Part shown: positions 23,926 through 35,520 of the stretch, in pieces | How the letters are laid out: each line of letters begins with the position of its first letter | Numbering within the stretch: the stretch's first letter is position 1 | Origin: Polytrichum commune | Taxonomy: Eukaryota; Streptophyta; Polytrichopsida; Polytrichales; Polytrichaceae | DNA length: 64,000 nt | Assembly (NCBI GenBank): GCA_950295325.1 | Contig: OX485803.1 | Location: forward strand, 64,931,554-64,995,553 | Direction: 5' to 3' | Program-made: the position numbers and the translations under genes | The notes under the pieces: generated by a model | The model's input: only the letters and a program-made list of their open reading frames with translations | Database searches by the model: none | What the model was told of the DNA's origin: nothing

Positions 23926-25068
23926 GAAGAGGTGGAATGCTACATAGCCATGTTCCAACATGGACATATCACATGTGAAGTGTCAAAATTGTTGGTGTAA
24001 ACACTTCGTTGGGGTTTTAGACAATAATCCAACTCTCGTTTAACTCGATGTTGTGGAGTTAGGAAAGTGTTATGTGCTGGATAGGTTTACATCTACATGC
24101 TCTAGGATTCAAAGAGAGTGTGATCCTCATGTGGATCAAGAGGAGGACACCCGAAAAAATTACCCTTGCTCAACGACGAACGTGTGTAAAAACCATCACA
24201 ATTGGTGGATTAGATACTATTGTAGACGTGGGAAATGCTTTGAGTGAACACTTGAATGTGGTAGTGAGCACCAACACGATGAGGAGTGCACTTCATGAAG
24301 CATGTCTTGAATCATTAAAGAAGTAGACGAAGCCATTGCTCACAACCAAGAATGTGTATTGCAGGTTCTCATCAAGATCGGACTATCCATGATTGGTATA
24401 GGGTTATATTTATCATTGAGACTCAGATCAATCGTCGTTCTTGCAATTGAATTTTCAATTTGTGCCACACAAAAACAAAAACAAAAAATCTAAGATCGAT
24501 GGATTTCAATTTGATGATTGCACTTGGTGTTGGGGTGAGGGATGAAGAATCTAAATTATAAGCATATCATGTGAGTCAAAGAGTTAAACATGGAGGTGGT
24601 CAATTTTTGTGTGGGGTGGTATGACTTCCCATGCCATGGGTTACATGTGCAAGATAAAGGGGAAGATGACATCAACTTTGTATCTTAGCATTCTTCAAGA
24701 TGTGTCATGAAAACAATTGAATGGTATCATTTCAGCCCTTCTCGTATCATATTTCAACATGATAATGACCCTAAACATACTACAAATTAGTCAAGCAGTG
24801 GTTGTCAATGCAAAATTTTGATGTACTTACTTGGCCTCCTCAATCACGTGACCCAAATCCAATGGAGATATGTGGGCACTTGTGATACGGAAATTAAACG
24901 AGCATCCAACACTAGCCAAAGGAATATATGCTTCGATTGTGATAGTGTGTGCAAGCTTCTTTCCATTGCATTGACACTCTTGAGGAGTGTTAAAAGTTTT
25001 ATCATAGCATGCCCAGTTGTATCCAAGATGTTTTAGCTTCTAAAGGAGGAGGGTGAACACATTATTGA
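23926..25068 (+). pseudogene. Tc1-like (DD34E) transposase pseudogene
   Basis: Tc1 transposases cut and paste DNA at TA sites. In shifting frames from 23926: a HTH segment (YIAMFQHGHITCEVSKLL), then RRTPEKITLAQRR and STNTMRSALHEACLESLKK, KPLLTTKNVYCRF, KHGGG, TSHAMGYMCKIKGKM, the second catalytic Asp in FQHDNDPKHT (24752-24781), WPPQSRDPNPME with Glu at 24865-24867, and a tail SMPSCIQDVLASKGGG ending with a stop at 25066-25068. Asp-to-Glu spacing is about 34 residues once one frameshift is allowed. Stops and frameshifts throughout mean it is inactive. The motifs recall Tc1-like elements of fungi more than the DD39D mariners usual in plants. No terminal inverted repeats were found by eye. Confidence 0.88.
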
Positions 25069-25293
25069 TCTTTAAATGGATGTAGGTTACAAAATTTGAG
25101 TAAGTGTATATAGTTTTCTTCATATTATTGTTTTCTCATGTGTAGGTTTGCAATAGACATGAGACTTTGGAATTGATGTACTACACTATTAAGAAAAGAT
25201 TACATAAGTGAAGGTATGTATGTAAGTGTTTTTATTTGCCTAGCATTGCGAGAGAAAATTGATGTGCTAAGTCACCGACTCAATTTTTGAGAG

Positions 25294-26440
25294 TTAGTGT
25301 ATGTCGTAATAACATGGTAATGTAGTGGTTATTTCTATTTTTGGTGTATCATTGAATATTCCTACACCAACTATGTTTCCATTGCCATCTTTGTATGGAG
25401 TTGTGAATGAGCCATCTATGTAGTATGAGTGATGAGGGAGATATCTTAGTGGGAGGAGGTTGGTAACTTGTAGTGGTAGTGGTGGTGTGTTTTGGGTGGT
25501 GAATTTAGGAGATGGGGGTGGGCTCTTAACCACACCTTAGTAGTTTTGATGGTTGGTGGTGGTACTGGGTGGGATTATGGGTGAGTAAGTAGTAGTATTG
25601 ATTGTGAGTAGAGGATTATGAAAAGTTTGGAGGAATTTATGTATTTGGGATTGAATCGGCGTGTATGAGACAATGAAGATGGAGGTGACAAGAGGCTTTT
25701 TATCGTTGTAATATGCATGAAGGGTGGGGAGGTGTGTGTATTGAAAGGTAAGAGGGGGTAAGAGGGGGAGTGTTTTGATGACGATAATATACGTTTGGTG
25801 GAGGACGTTGGTTTGGTTGGGCAACTAGTCTTCATGTGTGATGACAATAATAATTTTGCTATTCAAGTTGTCTTTGGCTATCATTTTAGCCAGTTTGATG
25901 GTTTGGGGGATGAGGTTGGCATTTGTAATGTGGGGATATCCATGTCTGCCCATTGTGTGGAGTAGGTTGGGCCTAGCGAACGTAAGATTTTCTCACTTTC
26001 TCGTTAAGACTAGTATTGTGTGAATGTAGTGGGCATGTTTGGGGGCTTGAGAAATAGGAATGTGTGAGTTGGAAGGTGGTTATTAGGGTGTTTAAGATCG
26101 GTGATGGAAAAATATGGTGGTTGTGTATGTGGTTGTGGATATAGTATTTGGTAGTTTTGTAGGTAGTGGGTTGACATATATATTAGTTTGGAGGAGAATT
26201 TATGTTGCAAAGTCCGTGCGGGGGGAGGAGGGTTCAAGTTGAGTGTGGGCATGTTTATATTTACCAAGAATCTTTCCCATTGCCAAAATAATCTTTTAAG
26301 TGATATGGTGGCTTCATAGTTGTTAGCTTGGTGATGGTGTTTACTCTGACATCTACTAGGTTTGAGTGTTTCATGCCAAGTGTTATGTTCATCTTTTGTA
26401 ATTTTTCCATGCATGCTCTTCTTGTCTCCCCTTTGCAAAT
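25294..26440 (-). pseudogene. LINE fragment: N-terminal half of RNase H and unassigned upstream region
   Basis: Reading downward, one frame with two stops (near 25535 and 25825) covers 25960-25294. The end of it is an RNase H start, YYIDGSFTTPYKDGNGN then IVGVGIFND, with the first catalytic Asp at 25414-25416. The following residues (GIFN...KIEI...LP) align with GIYN...KIAE...LPG at the truncated edge of the 17.48-kb copy, so the two fragments complement each other in one family. Upstream (25850-26440) lies a hydrophobic-strand-rich stretch, NLIPQTIKLAKMIAKDN then SKIIIVITHED, that I cannot assign. No reverse transcriptase motif (YADD or FADD) was seen. Confidence 0.72.
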
Positions 26441-27460
26441 GTTTTTAAATCCGGTATCAAAACGAACAATGACATGAAATGCATTTGAGAGGCCGGTTTC
26501 TTGGTCTACTTTTCTCGCCATGGGAATTGAGTGAAATGTAGGTGGTTACATGGGATAGCATCTGGTCGTTCATTCAAGTAGAGTCATTGCGGTATTCTTG
26601 GGAATATCCACCTCATTTAATGATGTGTCCACCACAAGGAACTTTTAATCCCCGCGTCTCTCTTTCTTGAACAATTTGCCTTGGTATATATGTTGCGTGG
26701 GCTTTGTGAATTGGATATCCAAACCACATTTGAGTGAACAGTTCTATGCTTGGAATTGTGATTTCACATTATGCATGACTTTTTGTGGCCTCAAATTGCG
26801 GGGAATGTTGATGAGGACAACACGGTGTGCACTTCGGTGGTTGACTTCCTTCTCTTGGCATTGTGTGGGATGCTTGCGTATTGCTTCTTCGGCTTTTGTA
26901 ATGTAGGGTGGATGGTGTGTTGGCTGCTAGGTGTATGATGTCATATATGTTGGCAATTTGCAATGGATTGGTATTCATGAGAGAAGATTGGCAGTGACTT
27001 ACCCCCATGCTTGGGGGAGATATCCTCCAACTCCATATCAAGGTCGTAATCATGATAAGAGGTCATATTTGGCTTCTTTAATGCTTATGTTAATTGATTT
27101 ACTACTTCATTATGGCCCTCCCCTTATGGTTAGTGTTGAATGTGAACACCTTATGTAGGTGTGAGTTTGGTTTGAAGGGCGAGTTATTTTGGCTTGAGAG
27201 AGGTCTGCATTGGGTTTCTACTTGGCGATGTGTGGTTGTCTGCTTGTGCCGAAGGGGAGGTGGCCAATTTTGGCAAGGTGCTATATGATGTGAGAGGGGT
27301 GTAGACTTGGATTTGTAGCTTTAAGTGTTTATTTTCTTGCACCAGTAGGGAGGTGTCCAAAATCGGTGAAGAACGGTTGGAAGGATAACCACATTTTTCA
27401 AAATTTTGACGTTGTATGATTGGTTTCTTGTGTTTGGGCCGGCTTGGCGAGGTCATGGGT
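26441..27460 (-). other. possible further upstream part of the LINE fragment
   Basis: The same strand continues A/C-rich. Short open stretches exist at 26261-26521 (starting MARKVDQETG) and 27184-27456 (containing LVQENKHLKLQIQ, a possible coiled-coil segment). Neither matches a family I recognise. They may be N-terminal LINE sequence or a different decayed element. Confidence 0.3.
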
Positions 27461-29925
27461 GTAGTGTGATAGATTCATTCTTACTTCTGCATCATGGGGT
27501 GGTTGTGTGCTTGTACTAGGGGAGATATGGCCAATGTTAGCGAGGTGTCATGTGCGGTCTAAGGGTGTTGTAGCTTGTACCAAGGTAGAGAATGTGTGGC
27601 GGCTATAGGCATGGTGTGATTTGGGGTAGATGGTGATATGTGGATGTATGGGCCAATTTATTTATTTTTTCGATTTTTTATTTTTTATTTTTGCATATTT
27701 AAAGTAGCGAGTTGGTTTAAAAATCATGTTGGCGTGCATGTGTGGATGGGGAGGAGTGTGTTGTTGGAACTGTCGTGGTTCACATTGTGTGCATGTAGTG
27801 GGCATGTTTAGTTTGTTTGCGGTGTTCTCTAGGCGGTGTGTTTTTTATGTGGTTTGGGTGCATGCATGATGGTGGAATCTTTGTTGTTTTTTGAGGTAAT
27901 GCCATTGGTCACCAGCCATGGTTAAGGTGTTTGGTGTGTGTATTTGTGGCTACAAGTGTTGTTGGTGGGCGCATGCTTGGTGGTTTGCTTTTGCGTGTAT
28001 TGTGGTTTGTGTTTTTTACATTGTGTATATATTCATGTTGGCTTAGCTTAGTCAATGTTTTATGACCAACGATAACTTAATGATATGTTGATCAATAACT
28101 TATAATTTATCGGGATAAGATTTTGTAACTTCTAATTAGGGTTAGGTATAGGGTTTTGCTACATAAGGCAAGGAATAAGACTTTGGAGTTGTTAGTTGTT
28201 AGTACTAATTGTTTGAGCTAGAAGTTGGAGGTTGGTTAAGGGAGGCTTTTAGTTCTTAGTAGCGAAGATGTTAGAGGACATTTGTGAGATAGGATTTGAT
28301 ATCCTTGTAAGAGGTTTTCAGTTGCAAGTGGATTCAATAAAGATCGAAGGGAACCGTACTTGAGGCATTCTCAAAGTGAAAGTATTCTTGCAAGTATGGT
28401 TGACGATAAGGATCAACAAACTCCTTCATGGGATCATTATGAGGGTGTGCATGTTAGTTACATTTGGTTGGGTGACATGGTGGTCAAAGAAGACGCCTAA
28501 CTAGGGTTGCGAGAAGTTAGAGCTAGGAATGTAGATCTAGGCCAAAATATAGTATGTTCAAGACCAATGGTAGTTAGGATGGGTAGTTTAGGACTGGGCA
28601 TAGTTTATGGAAGAGAAATGCCTCATGATTCATCATGAAGGAAAAGTAAGGATGAATAAAAAAGATTCATGGTTAGGTGTAGCTCAAATCGGAAGACGGA
28701 GTTGCATATCGTGATAAACCATGTTGGGATGCCCATGATAGCGGAACAACATGTTGATTTTGACTAGGATTGGTCATGTCTTAGAAATTAGGTCACATCT
28801 CATAACGACATGGATAGGGCGGTAAGAGGCCTAGGCCACAGTTTAGATGGAGAAAACCATGACCATGAGGCTTGGGGAGAGAATCAACGTTAGCATGCTT
28901 GCTTTGTGGTGGATGTGCGAGGGAGTGGCAAGTGTTGTTTGCATTATGTAGGAGTTGAGATATATATTTTGTCAGTTTTCATGAGGTTTTGTTGGAGGTG
29001 TTTGAAGAGATAGTTGTGGGTTGGTGCATTGGGGTGTGCGGATGACATTGTGCAATGGTGCGTGTGTTTCAACATTTTGTGTGGGCTTTGAGTGTGAGTC
29101 TGTGTATGGCATGTTGTATGTTGGCTTGTAATGGAGGAAGTTTGTAGAGGTATAAAGAGTGTAGGGATAGAGGGTTGTGAAGAGTGGTACTTGATGATTG
29201 GTAGTGTATTGGGGATTAAAAGTTCAGTGCTAAGAGGGTTTGGGTGCTACTCTTTCGGGCATTTTCCTTGGATTTGTTGCTCATGAGGAAGGTAGTGTAT
29301 CTACCTGGGGAGAGGCAAGTGCAAGTTGTTGGAGTTCTTAGCATTCCACTTGGGCATGTATTGGTTGATGGAGTTATTGGCATCCTATTTGGTAGTGATA
29401 CATGCTCATTTGACTTGGTTGTTGATCCAAGATGCTCCTACTCCTTGGTTGTTGGAGTAGGATCTACATTCGTTGGGTTGTGGCTGGTTGGAGGGTTAGG
29501 GTGGGCTTAAGAGAGCAAGTAATTGTGTGAATGTTAGAAACACTTTGTAACTATGGGGCATTTGCTCTCATATAATAAGACATGGTGGCATTTTGAAGTA
29601 GCGTCTTTGTAAGACTTATGTGTTTGGCATCAATCCATTGGTCCTTTGCTATGTGTGGCTTGTGTGGTTTAGATTTGGGGTTGCAAGGCTTTTTCCAAAG
29701 CTCATATATGGGATGTAAGTCAATGTGTGTATCATATTATTTGCTGCATATTGGTTGTATGTGTTTGTTTGTTTCGGTTTCATCGATGTTATTTTGTGCG
29801 CTATGGTTTGTTGTAAAGTAGACTTGTTCGTGTGGTTGCGCGGGGAAGCGCGTGATAGCCAGTCACTCATCACTCATCCTCTCCAATCTCAACAAAAAGA
29901 ATCATCTTTCAAATGGCGCCCAACC
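27461..29925. other. G/T-rich stretch, no gene seen
   Basis: Strong plus-strand G and T bias, mirroring the A/C bias of the LINE coding strand, so this may be eroded minus-strand LINE sequence. No domain is readable. Confidence 0.4.
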
Positions 29926-29929
29926 ATAT

Positions 29930-30190
29930 TCTAGCGCGGTGGTTATAAATGCAGTGCCATAGCAAGGATGCCCATGGAATCTTTGGGAAAACCAATGTCT
30001 ATCTTGGACCATGGGTAAATAAGCCTGCAATATACCACATTCAATGTTCTAATGCTTCAACATGAAGTGTTACCACTTCATGTTCACATATGAGCTCACG
30101 GTTGTGATCAAGGTGAAGTGTCCTTCATCCACACCAACCCCAGCGGCTAGCATCATCTCTCTCCAAGAACCACCATGAAGAAATGGAAGG
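29930..30190 (+). mobile_element. SINE family C-like, older copy
   Basis: A-box-like TAGCGCGGTGG at 29932-29942, and near 30085-30140 the family 3' block TTCACATATGAGCTCACGGT then GTGATCAAGGTGAAGTG. The B box is not recognisable. Confidence 0.5.
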
Positions 30191-33100
30191 GAAAAAAACA
30201 AAGTACCGATATAGTATTAATTTTATAAAACTAACACAATGTCAATGTCACACACATAGCATTACTAAACGTCTAGATGTTGATCTCTTTCCAAAGAAAG
30301 AAGCCACAATTTCTTTTTTTATATTTATTTAAAAAAATATAATTTATAGTTGTTTGTAGAAATTTTCACAATACTAATTATAAGTGCTCCCATAAATGAG
30401 TACTCCCAAAATTAAAGAAAAACTATTGTTGACCAGTACGTGGTTCCATAAAACACAATCAAGGAGCTAAGTGATGTTATGTAAAATGTTACACTTACCA
30501 GGAAGGTAATATTACTTGGAGCAACGCCTTACTCTAACCCCAAGGCAACATGGGACGGCATGTTGTCAAGCATTTATTTCTAGGTGGGTGCATTGATAAC
30601 CATCATGGGCAACTATGATAGGGTAGGTAGAGTGGGATAGAGTGGGATAGATGGCACCACCATTGTGAGTTCTTTCCCCTAGACTACAAGAGGATGCCAC
30701 CTCGGCTGCCAACCAGGATTGGCACCTAAGTAGGTGCTATGATGTGGGCCATGCAATAGCTAAAAGTGATCGGCTCTCTTAAGACGTTGACAACATTAAG
30801 GTAGAAAACAAAAACTGGTGAATGGATAATTATAAAAATGGCGGGCCAAAAAGGTTGTAGTGAGAGGCTGGATGCAATGCTTGATCGAATACAACTTTTT
30901 TCACACCACTTGGGATCACTTTTGGGTGTTTTTGAGTTAATTACTTTGTGTGCATACGTATACAAAGTAGAATACTTTGATGCTCATATTAGGGAGATTC
31001 CATTGTACAAAAAGGGGGTTTAATTACTTGCCTCTTTAGGGAAATGTAACTACACTAAAAAGGATATTTAGTGTTTGATACATTAAATACGAACACATAC
31101 ACTTAATGTCAATAACCCTATGAAAGTAAGTAACATTATATGTAAACTCAAACACTAAATACCAACTATGGTAATATGAGGAAGTTACATGATTGAATTT
31201 AGTGTTTGTAAAGATATGAAAATTTCGCAAGTCTAGTAAAATCCATGCTTCAGAGGAAGGGAGGTGGTATTAGGGAAGGTAGCGGCACATTTATGTCTTA
31301 CACTAATTGTCAAGAAATTGAAAATTAGTGTTGAGCAGGGTAGGGTGGTAACAACATTATATATAATCAGCACTAAATATCCTTCTCAGGGTTTTGTTGC
31401 GTGCAATTATGTGACTCATACTAACATACTAACTTAGTCATAGTTTATTCTTAGATAGATTGACAAGCATCACGCTGCATTCCTAGGTTTAAAATATGGT
31501 CAATACCTTTATAATAAGTTTCCATAATTATATTTGATATGTGATGATTTTATCTACTAGTGTCATTATAACATATTATTATAACTATTGTGTAAACCAC
31601 AATGGTTATCATAATCTAGTAATTGATGAGAAGCATAATATCTAAATAACTTTGGGAAATTTAATTTAAAAAGTCAAATAATCATATCTAAAAATGATGA
31701 AGTATTTCAATGTGATACTCTAATAATAATGCAATAATGCATCATGACCAAGGGGCAAGCATGGTGTGTGATACATGGACTTTTCCTTCGTTCTCTATAA
31801 ACTCTAAACCCTAGCCCCGCCCCCCACCACCACCACCAAATACACACATACTCGTCCAACACATCTTTGCAATAAACTAATATTTTCAAATGGTAACACT
31901 TCCTCTCAAAAAATGTTGAGTCTTTTTGCTTTATTTATTTTTTAGACATCAAAATATGATATCTAAGTGGGTGTCTTAGTTTACCGACAATGATTGTTAA
32001 CATCTCATATTTTGTTGCATTCACATGCCTAGTTTAAATACAACCATAGTAACACATGCTTGGACATAATCCAAGTCTTCAGACAAAGTCAAAGTAAACT
32101 AGGATCCTCATGGGCCTTTTTGAGATGTGCCCAACATGCCTACTCATAATCTATTCAATGTCAAGCCTACATATGCAAAGACGGGTCCACCATGTTTTTA
32201 AAGCCCAAGGGTTGACAAAATCTCTGAAAAAGGGTGGCCCAAGCAAAATGGACAGTCTACCCCACACTAAATGGCTTAGTTGTCAAGTGATCCTCATCTA
32301 CTTTACCTTTCTCAATTCTTGTAAAGCAATGACTAGCTAGGAGACAAGAAATGGGGGTTGATAACTTTAGTTGTTGCCATATGTTGACATCCATGTGATC
32401 TTTGCCTAGGGCTCTCGCTGGGCCTAGCCTCTTAAGGACCCTTGGGGACCAACATGGATAGGAATGTTGTTTCACAAGATAGACGAGGATGTTACTTTCA
32501 TGCATGGGTGCGAGCATTCCCAGAAACACCCTTCCCACATCCTTCATGAACCATATTTTGCCCAATCATATGTAATAAACATTTGAAGGACACTTGCCAC
32601 ACGAACCTTTTGTGTTGGTGCTTGAGGGCCTCATTTGGGCATGCTCTCATAACTTTCCATTTACATGAATGATTTGAAGTCATAAGAAAGTCTTCAATAC
32701 TCGGTGCTTGAGTTATGATGAGCATTCATTGCATGGTTCAATTGCAATTATGGGACCCACTAGAGTTATCCGTAAAGTTCTCTAAAGAGGAATGACAACA
32801 TGGGTTCGATCCTCCTCTAATAAACTTTCTATTAATAGAACGTTAGCTTGTCAAGTATCGAATCTTATTATGAAAGTTGGGTGAAATTTCAGGAATCTCT
32901 TATTTCTATCTCTTAACTTTCAAAGGATGTCGGGATCTAAAATAGGATATGTGCACGGGACCCGCTTATCCTAAATCTCAGATCGGCCTATGCAAGGTTA
33001 GCATGGCCCACCCATCTTAGTATGACAAGCTAGACAATCAAAATTTTAATAGCCCGACACCACTCTATGTGTATGGTGATTTAAGAAACTTAGATGACTT

Positions 33101-33309
33101 TTTGTTGATTCTCAAAATCTATAAGTTTGAGACTAAACCCATGGTTTCATCTGCTTTTACTTTTACAAATAACTATACTCTCCTCCAATGTCTCTCTTGT
33201 GACTTAAGAAGTACCCTAATTTATGTGGCATCCCTTGTGGCAGAAGTGTTGTCAGTCCCAATCCAAGAACATAATCCTCTCAGATTGTCACACGAATCTT
33301 CAAAGCAGT
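30191..33309. other. no gene seen; possible SINE B box at 32813
   Basis: AT-rich. GGTTCGATCC at about 32813-32822 is a good B box, but no matching A box is clear. A repeat related to R4 lies at 31040-31250. Confidence 0.4.
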
Positions 33310-33600
33310 GCTTGGGACATTTTTGGACATAGTTGGTCAAGATCCTAGTGATTCTAAATCCAACCAGTTACATGTTGACATCCTCTGGTGTAGAAAGAGG
33401 TCGGCAGTTCGATTTCCAGATGTGTAATCTCCTCTCTACTTGACGGAAAAACTTGCCAGGTGATCAACTGCCTCATGTGATTTGGCGTTGCTATGTCGGC
33501 CTTCTGTCTCAAAAATGAAAAAGAAAAAGAAAAAGAAGACATCTTCCGGTGTTGCTTTATTCATTTGAGGTATATTCTGTAGATTCCTGTGCTCCACACA
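33310..33600. repeat. dispersed repeat R3, copy 2, split by a SINE
   Basis: The left half ends at GACATCCTCTGGTG and the right half resumes at GACATCTTCCGGTG, with 147 bp of SINE between. The flanks are collinear with the two intact copies. Confidence 0.75.
33391..33537 (+). mobile_element. SINE with family-B head, nested in a dispersed repeat
   Basis: 147 bp starting TAGAAAGAGG, with B box GTTCGATTTCC (33407-33417) and the family-B block CTACTTGACGG, ending in a (GAAAAA)n tail. It is flanked by GACATCCTCTGGTG (33377-33390) and GACATCTTCCGGTG (33538-33551), a 14-bp duplication with two differences. Uninterrupted copies of the host repeat at about 5310 and 34735 show the empty site. The head is shortened between A and B boxes. 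Confidence 0.85.
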
Positions 33601-33876
33601 ATATCATCTTTAAATGCTCTCTATATCTTCCATTTTGGAATTAAACTAAGTATAGTTATTAGAGTCAAATTAAAAACTCGTCGTTATACATTAGCATTTA
33701 CTGTGATAAATATATTAATTTCAAACTCAAGCAGACATCCTGAGTGTATAAGGGAGTTAAATTTCCAGACTATGAATGAACACATGTAATAACAAATACA
33801 GTACTGTTTTTTTAACTATTCATGCCACTTTTTACCAAGTAAAGATGTTAATGTTCTACAATACCAACACAACCCA

Positions 33877-33961
33877 GAAGAAGAAGAAGAACTCCGGTCC
33901 TTACTAGGGACCGGAGTGAATAAAGTGTCTGTTCGTAGGACAACCGTGGCCGTACCCCTAT
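33877..33961 (-). mobile_element. 85-bp LINE 3' stub with 13-bp target duplication
   Basis: Only the 3' module is present: on the minus strand, GGGGTACGGCC-like sequence, GAACAGACACT, a CTCCGGTCC hairpin and (TTC)n. It is bounded by the perfect duplication CCAACACAACCCA at 33864-33876 and 33962-33974. It matches the LINE copy at 15.88 kb better than the SINE at 44.49 kb (shared GGGGTAYGGC), so it is best read as an extremely 5'-truncated LINE insertion. Confidence 0.88.
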
Positions 33962-34029
33962 CCAACACAACCCATTTGATCTTTGTTGGCATAAAATGAG
34001 ATCTATGATTACTTATAGCATCACGTAAT

Positions 34030-34570
34030 TCCCAATAGAAAGTGACACTACATACAATAATTAGTGTAGTAGCCTATGAATTGTATTATAACAATATCAT
34101 ATGATATGTGAATGTAGTAAACCCACATTGTGAATCTTGCAAGTGTTGTCACTTGTGAATCATGTGTTGGTTGAGACCCTCTTGAACCTCAAATGCAAAT
34201 TACATTCCAACACTAATAAAATGAAGTAGAGCACCTTCTACAGTAGTCTACGAATGTTGGTTTGGTACTATACATGTGAAAGTAGAACATCAATAATCAA
34301 CATCAATAGCCGTATCAAAGAACTTCTACAAGTATCAACATAGTCAAATATTGGATTTGGTGGGTAGCATGTCATGACAGAAGAATCTTTTGTATACCCA
34401 AGTTATTATTTGGGTCAATTTCATTTTGAATTGTATTGACATGAGAGTGATTGTACCTAGGTATTAAGGTTCTTGCATGCCGTATAGACCCATATGTTAT
34501 AAAAAATATATAATATTTTCATATACCATACCCTAAATGGTGTCAAAGAAAACATCAATCAACATTATTG
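34030..34570. repeat. dispersed repeat R2, copy 2
   Basis: GTATCAAAGAACTTCTACAA, TTTTGTATACCCAAGTTATT, ATTTGGGTCAATTTCATTTT and TAGGTATTAAGGTTCTTGCA follow the order of copy 1. Confidence 0.65.
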
Positions 34571-34679
34571 ATAGTACTCAAATGGTATTAAATGAATCAA
34601 TAATTGTGTTTTTATAACAAAAACAATACTAAACCAATTTCGGTCTCTACCATACATTGAACCAATGTTTGGAGAGATT

Positions 34680-34850
34680 TTTGGGCATAACTGGTTAAGA
34701 TTCTAGTGTTTTCCAAGTCCAAACAATCACGTGTTGACATCTCTCGGTTTTCCTTGATTAATATAGATTCCTTTAAAATGATGGGTAATTTTCATGAAGT
34801 CTTGAACTTCAACTGGCTATTTTTTCAAACTCAATTGGCTCATATGTAAG
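34680..34850. repeat. dispersed repeat R3, copy 3 (uninterrupted)
   Basis: GATTCTAGTGTTTTCCAAGT, CACGTGTTGACATCTCTCGG, TTTTCCTTGATT and GAAGTCTTGAACTTCAACTG. Confidence 0.72.
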
Positions 34851-35387
34851 TACACTAACAATGAAGGGCTAATAGTGAGTGTAGGAAATTAGTGAAGGTG
34901 GTACTATATTTATTTACGATATGAAATCAGTGCAGCCAAAAGATTTAGGAAACAATGTTCATTTCAGACCTTTCACTAAAAGTACCAACACCATTCATCT
35001 TGACCCTATTCACTAACAAGCATGTGTTGGCATATAATCTATTCTCACTCTACAACCACCTTAGAGCACACATTCATTTTCTTGAAATGTAGGGTAAATG
35101 AGCATGTATTTAAGAATTTGGTATTGCTCCATAAAGCTTTTAGCCGTCACTAATTTTGAGATTTGGTGAAATAGTTCATGCTACATGGAATTAGTTACAC
35201 ACACATTAATTGGGATAATTAATTAGTGTAGTGGTTGGTTCTCCCTGTTCATTGCATTGGACTACGGGGATGGAATGGGTGGTAGGCAGCACCGGGCTAG
35301 AACTCAATTCATGACATGCAAACTGTAGCCACAAGCAAGTTAGGTTGGAACTTGTATATTCTCTCATCGATCAATTCACTTGCATGA

Positions 35388-35520
35388 CATAATTAAGCAG
35401 CGTGCGTTTGTTCATGTGGGCTTCAATAATATAACCATGTGATGCCACAACTAGTGTAAATTGACTATGATGAAATAATGATTACTTAATGATGTTATGT
35501 GGGAATGAAATGTTATACGA
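35388..35520. mobile_element. fold-back MITE, single-arm relic
   Basis: One arm is clear (GTGCGTTTGTTCATGTGGGC, AATATAACCATGTGATGCC, ACTAGTGTAAATT). The second arm is eroded beyond recognition. Confidence 0.5.

Noticed and set aside
25825-25960. Adenine-methyltransferase-like reading of the region before RNase H
   Set aside because: Only a loose helix-strand resemblance; the catalytic (D/N)PP(Y/F) motif is not present.
26769-27053. 94-codon minus frame as a gene
   Set aside because: No recognisable domain; lies in compositionally biased decayed sequence with opposing frames.
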